From positions 1-64,000 of the forward strand of contig NZ_JHYF01000006.1 in assembly GCF_000621485.1 (NCBI RefSeq): DNA of 64,000 bases. Direction: 5' to 3'. Positions within the stretch are counted from its first letter, which is position 1. Each line of letters starts with the position of its first letter. The stretch is from Alkaliphilus transvaalensis ATCC 700919. GTDB taxonomy: Bacteria; Bacillota; Clostridia; Peptostreptococcales; Natronincolaceae. The translations under genes were made by a program, and so were the position numbers. Shown here piece after piece: positions 58,695-64,000 of this stretch. The notes beneath the pieces were generated by a model. It was not told where the DNA came from and ran no database searches. It saw only the letters and a program-made list of their open reading frames with translations.

Positions 58695-60128
58695 ATGAAT
58701 AGAGAAAGAACTAAAACCTTGATATTATCTTTGCTGGTAATATTGAGCATTATGTCGGTTCATAAGATTTGGTTCGATTCACCGCTACCATTATTACAAA
58801 CAGACGCGACTGGCGGAAAGGAGTATCAAGCCAAAGTTTATGACTTGCGTAATCAGGTTATTTCACCGAAGAGGGCAACTGTAGGCTTTGGTGGAGGAAC
58901 TAGGAATGATCCATACGCCATTCCATATACGATTTTAGATTATTATGAGATGAAGGATGTTTGGGAAATAAGCAAACTCCTTCTTCTTGATTTTTTCGCA
59001 GGAGAAGTAGAAATAGAATCCATCGGTATAGATCAATATCTCGATAATAATAGACGAAGGTTTGTCGAATTAGAGTTTGGAGATAATATATCATCCGTAA
59101 TACTTTCTTCATTATTTGAAGTAGTAGATAGTAGGATTATTAGAAATGTACGGGAAATCAAAAAAATCTTTATCCCTGTAAATAATGTTGGTCGAATCTA
59201 CTTGGTAGGTAATGATGATAATATTTATGAAGTAAGATTAAATAATTATCAAAATGATATGTTAGAAGGATCTATTTTAGAACTTGAAAGAAAAGAGTTT
59301 GTTAGATATTATCCTACTTTAAATTATGTGGGGAATCAAACCCTCATACCTGTAAATTATGATCAACCATTGCACTCAATAGTAATTGAAAGTGAGATTA
59401 ATAGTAATAATGAATCTGATGTGATTGCAAGAACGAAAAGTCTTTTTAATGATAATTTTGATTTTGTTAAAACAATACAAGAAACCAGTGGTTCTAGAAT
59501 CTTTTTATATGGCTATGGGGAAAAAAGTGTTCGGGTAAGTAATCGAGGTCATCTAGAATTTAAACAAGAAGTTGGAAATGCTTCAAGTACTAATGTAACA
59601 GAAGCCTTAAACGTAGCTCTTGGTTTTATAGATGGTCATGGAGGGCTACCAGAAACAGCCTACATAGACAAAATAGAAAATGTTGCTGAGTCTAATAAAG
59701 GTTACTATTTTTCTTTCGGTTATAGTGTTGGTGGATACCCAATAGCCATTGGTGATGATATACCACCGATTGAAATTGAGATATTTGGAAATAAGGTGAA
59801 GACCTATAGACGGATAATTAGAAATGAGTTAAACCCAGCTTCTTTCGATATGGGCGAAGGCATTATATCTCCAATAAATATTATTGAAAAACATCTTGAA
59901 TTACTTAAGAAAGATTTTATTGAAGATTCAATTACTGTAGATAAAATAGATGATAACGAGATTTTAAGTAGTATTAGTAATGTAGAAATCGTTTATCATG
60001 ATCCCTTAGAAATAGGGGGGATGCAATTGCTTACTCCAAACTGGAGGATCACAGTGAATAATAGGGTTTACTATTTTGACGGATATAGTGGGTCATTATT
60101 ATATAATTATAATTATACTGCAAATTAA
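58695..60128 (+). CDS. yycH: WalK regulator YycH-like protein
   Basis: The 477 residues have one N-terminal transmembrane helix (KTLILSLLVILSIMSVHKIWF) and a large extracellular part, with the NW(R/K)ITVNNRVYYFDGYSG ending seen in the family. In Bacillus, YycH binds WalK in the membrane and lowers its activity. The assignment rests on position (after walK, before yycI), topology and the pattern LTPNWRITVNNRVYYF, since YycH proteins diverge strongly. ATG 58695 has GGAGTGG just upstream. Confidence 0.8.
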   Translation: MNRERTKTLILSLLVILSIMSVHKIWFDSPLPLLQTDATGGKEYQAKVYDLRNQVISPKRATVGFGGGTRNDPYAIPYTILDYYEMKDVWEISKLLLLDFFAGEVEIESIGIDQYLDNNRRRFVELEFGDNISSVILSSLFEVVDSRIIRNVREIKKIFIPVNNVGRIYLVGNDDNIYEVRLNNYQNDMLEGSILELERKEFVRYYPTLNYVGNQTLIPVNYDQPLHSIVIESEINSNNESDVIARTKSLFNDNFDFVKTIQETSGSRIFLYGYGEKSVRVSNRGHLEFKQEVGNASSTNVTEALNVALGFIDGHGGLPETAYIDKIENVAESNKGYYFSFGYSVGGYPIAIGDDIPPIEIEIFGNKVKTYRRIIRNELNPASFDMGEGIISPINIIEKHLELLKKDFIEDSITVDKIDDNEILSSISNVEIVYHDPLEIGGMQLLTPNWRITVNNRVYYFDGYSGSLLYNYNYTAN

Positions 60129-60144
60129 TTTGGTGGTGGATGAT

Positions 60145-61050
60145 ATGGATTGGTCAAAGGCAAAAAATATTCTAATATTAGCTTTTATCGTGACCAATAT
60201 GTTTTTATTCTATCATTTGAGTAGGGATCTATTGGTAGGTGGAGACCTAAACATTATTAGCGATCAATATATCTCAAATGTAGAGACACATTTAAAAGAA
60301 AATGGAATTTTTCTAGAAACGGATATTCCTAAGGAGATAATCTCTCTACCTGTTTATTTAACAGTTAAATATCAACAATATAACCCTAATGAGGTAGCCA
60401 AACAATTTTTAAGGGAAAATTATAAGTTAGCTGACGAAGGTGTTAATAAGTTAGACATAAATGAGGTTGTCTATCAAAAGGGTGATGAAAAACTTATAGT
60501 TGAGAGCAGTAAAAGAATTCAGTACTATAACTTCAATAAAGGTAGAGCCAGCAGTCTTAGTGAAAAGGATGCCATTAGTAAAAGTATTGAGTTTTTAGCC
60601 CAGGTGGGTTTCGATGATTCTGATGTGCTTCTTAATCAAATCCATCATAATTATTATAATGAGATTTTAGATGAGCACTTATATAAGTTAATATACAATC
60701 AGACTTTCAATAATCGGTTTTTAGGGGAGAGTCATATTCATGTATATGTTAACGACATTGGTGTTGTTGGTTTCGAAAGTATGCTTTTAGAGGTGGAAAA
60801 GGTAAATAATGAGAAAAAAGTTTTAATCCCTGCAACCCACGCACTACTTAGAAAAATGTCTGAAATAGTTGATGATAATAAAGGGAATCGAGTTGTAGTC
60901 GATCGTATTGAAATGGGATATTATTTCAATCCTCATGATTTTGATTTTGTTACTAACTGGCATACAATTGAAACTGGAAGAGCTTTTCCAGCTTGGAAAA
61001 TTACATTAACAAATGGAAGAACCTATTATGTCGAAGCCTTGAAAAATTAA
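60145..61050 (+). CDS. yycI: WalK regulator YycI-like protein
   Basis: The 301 residues start MDWSKAKNILILAFIVTNMF, the characteristic YycI opening: a short charged segment, then one transmembrane helix. The extracellular part has two similar beta-rich halves and ends FPAWKITLTNGRTYYVEAL. YycI pairs with YycH to restrain WalK. GGTGGTGGA lies 4 nt before ATG 60145; the frame is open upstream into yycH without support. It is followed by a strong terminator. Confidence 0.9.
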   Translation: MDWSKAKNILILAFIVTNMFLFYHLSRDLLVGGDLNIISDQYISNVETHLKENGIFLETDIPKEIISLPVYLTVKYQQYNPNEVAKQFLRENYKLADEGVNKLDINEVVYQKGDEKLIVESSKRIQYYNFNKGRASSLSEKDAISKSIEFLAQVGFDDSDVLLNQIHHNYYNEILDEHLYKLIYNQTFNNRFLGESHIHVYVNDIGVVGFESMLLEVEKVNNEKKVLIPATHALLRKMSEIVDDNKGNRVVVDRIEMGYYFNPHDFDFVTNWHTIETGRAFPAWKITLTNGRTYYVEALKN

Positions 61051-61083
61051 TGTTTTTTAAAAAAAATAAAGGATTTTTAAATT

Positions 61084-61124
61084 AAAAGTAGAAAAAGTAT
61101 ATTGGACTTTTCTACTTTTTTTTT
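61084..61124 (+). terminator. terminator after yycI
   Basis: AAAAGTAGAAAAAGT pairs with ACTTTTCTACTTTT with a single bulged A, loop ATATTGG, followed by a long T run. The 61125-61373 gap before murA is very AT-rich and shows no clear gene. Confidence 0.85.
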
Positions 61125-61373
61125 ATTGCATAAAATAAATTATTAGATAATTTAGAAAAAAATAGAGTTACTTAAGTTATTTTTTGATGTTATAGAATGG
61201 TATAATAAAATTTAAGTAAAAATATTATTTTATATAGTTAAATTTTCCATTAACAAATAGACATGTAAGTGATAAAATAGGAGTTATGAGTGGTGTAAAT
61301 ATGCGAAATGCTTTGATTAATAAATTTATTAAATTTAAAGGTGGTGGATTGCTGACACTGGTCAGTGGGATCT

Positions 61374-62630
61374 ATGGATAAAATAATAATTGATGGTGGT
61401 AAAAAATTACAAGGTATTGTTAATATAAGTGGTTTTAAAAATGCTGCTGTAGCTATTATTCCAGCTACAGTTTTAGCTGGAGGTAAGTGCATTATTGAAA
61501 ATTTACCGCAAATAAGTGATGTAAAGACTCTTGGTAGTATATTAACTAATTTAGGTGCATCAGTTGTTGAAATAGACGAAAAAACAATGGAAGTAGATAC
61601 AACAAAAATGAATCAATGCTTTGCCGACTATGAAATGGCGAAAGAACTTCGGGCTTCCTATTATCTTTTAGGTGCAGGTCTGGGTCGATTTAAAAAGGCT
61701 AGGGTAATTTATCCAGGAGGCTGTTCTATTGGGACAAGACCTATTGATCAACATATAAAAGGATTTGAAGCTTTAGGTGCAAGTGTTTCTATAGAACATG
61801 GACTTATTTCAGTAGAAGCAGAAAGGCTAGTTGGAGCAGAAATTTATATGGATGTTGTGAGTGTAGGGGCAACAATTAACATTATGCTGGCAGCTACAAT
61901 GGCTGAAGGAAATACCATTATTGAAAATGCAGCAAAGGAACCCCATATTGTTGATGTTGCCAACTTCTTAAACTGTATGGGTGCAGATATCCGTGGAGCA
62001 GGTACTGATGTCATTAAAATCCGTGGAGTTGAAAAGCTTAAAGGATGTAATCATATGGTTATTCCTGACCAAATTGAAGCGGGAACTTATATGATTGCTG
62101 CTGCAGCAACTGGTGGAGACGTAATTATTAATAACGTAATTCCTAAGCATTTAGAAGCAATTACAGCTAAACTAAAGGAGATGGGTGTAGAAGTAGTTGA
62201 AAATGGCGACTCTTTACGAATCATATCTTCTAAAAACTTAAAAAATATTAGTATTAAAACCCTTGTTTATCCAGGTTTTCCTACTGATCTTCAACAACCA
62301 ATGTCAAGTTTATTAACTATTGCTAAAGGAACAGGGATGGTAACTGAGACAATTTTTGAAGGTCGTTTTAAACATGTAGATGAACTTAAAAGAATGGGAG
62401 CCGATATAAAAGTAGAGGGAAGAGTAGCAGTAATACAAGGGGTAAGTAACTTAATGGGAGCAAAGGTAGCTGCTAGTGATCTTCGAGCTGGTGCAGCCTT
62501 ATTAATTGCTGGACTTATTGCAGAGGGTGAAACTGAAATAGAAAACATTCACTATATTGAAAGAGGCTATGATAATGTTGTAGAGAAGTTAGCTAGTTTG
62601 GGAGCTTCAATTAAGAAAATAGTAGGTTAG
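61374..62630 (+). CDS. murA: UDP-N-acetylglucosamine 1-carboxyvinyltransferase
   Basis: MurA catalyses the first committed step of peptidoglycan synthesis, transferring enolpyruvate from PEP to UDP-GlcNAc. The 418 residues start [23 protein letters not shown]. The catalytic loop has [21 protein letters not shown]; its Cys (fosfomycin target) is present in that GGCSIG stretch. [20 protein letters not shown] and [13 protein letters not shown] follow. The start ATG 61374 has only a weak GTGGGA nearby; GTG 61365 is possible. It lies inside the wal cluster. Confidence 0.93.
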   Translation: MDKIIIDGGKKLQGIVNISGFKNAAVAIIPATVLAGGKCIIENLPQISDVKTLGSILTNLGASVVEIDEKTMEVDTTKMNQCFADYEMAKELRASYYLLGAGLGRFKKARVIYPGGCSIGTRPIDQHIKGFEALGASVSIEHGLISVEAERLVGAEIYMDVVSVGATINIMLAATMAEGNTIIENAAKEPHIVDVANFLNCMGADIRGAGTDVIKIRGVEKLKGCNHMVIPDQIEAGTYMIAAAATGGDVIINNVIPKHLEAITAKLKEMGVEVVENGDSLRIISSKNLKNISIKTLVYPGFPTDLQQPMSSLLTIAKGTGMVTETIFEGRFKHVDELKRMGADIKVEGRVAVIQGVSNLMGAKVAASDLRAGAALLIAGLIAEGETEIENIHYIERGYDNVVEKLASLGASIKKIVG

Positions 62631-62633
62631 ATA

Positions 62634-62659
62634 AATGCACATCCCAAAGGGTGTGCATT
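62634..62659 (+). terminator. hairpin after murA
   Basis: AATGCACA.CCC (62634-62645) pairs with GGGTGTGCATT (62649-62659) with one bulge. No T run follows, so termination is uncertain. Confidence 0.55.
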
Positions 62660-62766
62660 CTAGCCTTTAGTATAATTTGTGCGATAATCTTCACAAAACC
62701 ATCATATAACTTTGATATAATTATAGAAACTCGATCAAACTAAAGCACAACGATTGGGGGTGTAAT

Positions 62767-63567
62767 ATGACAATAAATTTTTGTTCCCTTGCCAGCGGTA
62801 GTAGTGGTAACTGTCATTTTATCGCTGATGATAGTAATTCAATATTAATAGATGCTGGGTTGAGTGGTAAGCAGATCCAGTTAAAGCTAGGGGAAATAGG
62901 AGTCGAACCCCAAAAACTTTCAGGTATTTTAATTAGCCATGAACATTCAGATCATATTCACGGGGCAGGTATTTTGTCCCGTAGATTTAACATCCCAATT
63001 TTTGCAAATAAAGGGACATGGGAAGGAATGGAGCATAAGTTAGGGAGCATAAAGGAAGATAATATTAAAATATTTGAAACTAATAAACCCTTTGAAATGG
63101 GTAATTTCTCGATACTACCCTATGAGATTTCCCATGATGCAAATGAACCTGTTGGTTTTTCTCTTTTTAATGGTAGAACTAAAATTTGTATAACTACAGA
63201 TTTAGGCCACATTACAGACGAGATTAAGGATCATATTAGTGATTCTGATTTGGTAGTATTAGAGTCAAATCATGATATAGAGATGTTAAAGGCTGGGGGA
63301 TATCCCTATTACTTAAAGAGGCGTATACTTTCAGATTTTGGACATTTAAGTAATGAAGCTTGTGGCAATGCCATTGTAGATCTAGTAAATAAAAATGTAA
63401 AAACTGTAATGCTAGCTCATTTAAGTAAAGATAATAACTTTCCAGAGTTGGCAATCGAGACAATTAAAAGTATCTTATCAATGAACGAAATTGTCATTAA
63501 TAAGGATGTTATGATTGATATGGCTTTTCGAGATCGTGTAAGTCATTTGTATCGGTTCTGTAAATAA
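62767..63567 (+). CDS. walJ: metallo-beta-lactamase fold exonuclease-like protein WalJ (YycJ)
   Basis: The 266 residues have ASGSSGNCHFI at the N-terminus and the metal-binding ISHEHSDHIHG. CITTDLGHITDEI and LVVLESNHD follow, then the late GHLSNEACGN and LAHLSKDNN histidine motifs of the YycJ family. The Bacillus homologue is a 5' exonuclease linked to mismatch repair and is found in the wal operon. GGGGGTG precedes the ATG. An extended -10 (TGA TATAAT, 62713-62721) lies upstream. Confidence 0.94.
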   Translation: MTINFCSLASGSSGNCHFIADDSNSILIDAGLSGKQIQLKLGEIGVEPQKLSGILISHEHSDHIHGAGILSRRFNIPIFANKGTWEGMEHKLGSIKEDNIKIFETNKPFEMGNFSILPYEISHDANEPVGFSLFNGRTKICITTDLGHITDEIKDHISDSDLVVLESNHDIEMLKAGGYPYYLKRRILSDFGHLSNEACGNAIVDLVNKNVKTVMLAHLSKDNNFPELAIETIKSILSMNEIVINKDVMIDMAFRDRVSHLYRFCK

Positions 63568-63684
63568 TCTTTATCTTTAATTATGAAGAAATTTAGCTAA
63601 AATGGACATAATTATTGTTATACTATTTTAAATCAGTTAGGATTGAATATTTTTCAAAATATAGCTATTCAGGAGGTACTGATT

Positions 63685-64000
63685 ATGAACTATGATAATA
63701 ATAATGAATATCAAGAAATAAATGACCCTCAAGAAAATACACCAATGGTAGAAGGTGTGGATCAAAGGATGGATCAAGATATGAAAATGGAAGCTCGGCC
63801 TTCCACCTATTTTGATCAAGAAAGAAAATTAAAACCCAAAAAAACTTCAAAGGTAAGTTATTTTATTCTTATATTAGTAGGTGCATTACTAGGAAGTACA
63901 ATTACGATGGCTGCCACATATACTTACTTACCCCAGATTATCCAACAAAGGGGAATTTATGTAGGAAGTGGGGAAGGTCAACCGTTTGTTATTGAACCTG
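63685..64000 (+). CDS. htrA: HtrA-like serine protease, N-terminal part (cut by window end)
   Basis: The visible 105 codons encode an acidic, Asn/Gln-rich cytoplasmic stretch of about 55 residues, a lysine-rich segment, and a transmembrane helix (VSYFILILVGALLGSTITM). A short extracellular stretch (IYVGSGEGQPFVIEP) then reaches the edge. This topology and the position right after walJ match HtrA/DegP-type proteases (YycK), but no catalytic motif is in view. AGGAGGT lies 7 nt before the ATG. Confidence 0.7.
   Translation, partial: MNYDNNNEYQEINDPQENTPMVEGVDQRMDQDMKMEARPSTYFDQERKLKPKKTSKVSYFILILVGALLGSTITMAATYTYLPQIIQQRGIYVGSGEGQPFVIEP

Overview
The window looks like the replication-origin region of a low-GC, endospore-forming clostridium. 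Gene content and order resemble the Clostridioides/Alkaliphilus side of the Clostridia: dnaA-dnaN-yaaA-recF-remB-gyrB-gyrA followed by rsbV-rsbW-sigB and an rRNA operon, a Noc/Soj/Spo0J set, yyaC, bofA and a SPOCS-domain spore protein. The genus is an inference; an Alkaliphilus-like organism is my best guess. No phage, plasmid, CRISPR array or antiviral island is visible. This is core chromosome, and the unusual content lies in its non-coding DNA.

Layout. Positions 1-12250 run leftward from oriC: dnaA, dnaN, yaaA, recF, remB, gyrB, gyrA, a SigB module and the 5' end of a 16S gene cut by the window edge. oriC is bipartite. A DnaA-box field lies upstream of dnaA (11.87-12.25 kb). A compact unwinding element (DnaA boxes, GC cluster, DnaA-trios, AT-rich stretch) lies between dnaA and dnaN. 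To the right, mostly plus-strand and co-directional with replication, come rpmH-rnpA-yidD-yidC-jag, mnmE-mnmG-rsmG-noc, soj-spo0J with a parS site, a cysteine desulfurase, a lipid kinase and sporulation-linked genes. A second parS, DUF5711-cvpA, dnaX-ybaB-recR, a PhoH-type ATPase, yaaL-bofA, gdpP-rplI-dnaB and purA follow. The helicase-loader pair dnaD/dnaC, yyaC, a GDT1-like gene and a subtilase point the other way.

From 49.9 kb the window holds envelope-remodelling genes: an M1-type peptidase, a LysM-G5-M23 peptidoglycan hydrolase, a tail-anchored subtilase and an MA-type peptidase. These lead into walR-walK, a small unknown secreted protein, yycH-like, yycI-like, murA, walJ and the start of an HtrA-like gene. 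Perfect matches to the WalR box consensus lie before the M23 gene and before the unknown secreted protein, which would tie both to the local two-component system.

Non-coding observations include a MITE-like family of imperfect repeats with ends reading TGAGGAAATTGCATAAT (three near-complete and two partial copies between 20.4 and 34.3 kb). Others are a second DnaA-box cluster just after dnaB, a SigB-type promoter in front of rsbV, and a perfect 42-bp palindrome upstream of walR. I did not find a wholly new multi-gene system. The repeat family, the distal DnaA-box cluster and the WalR-linked secreted protein are the best leads.
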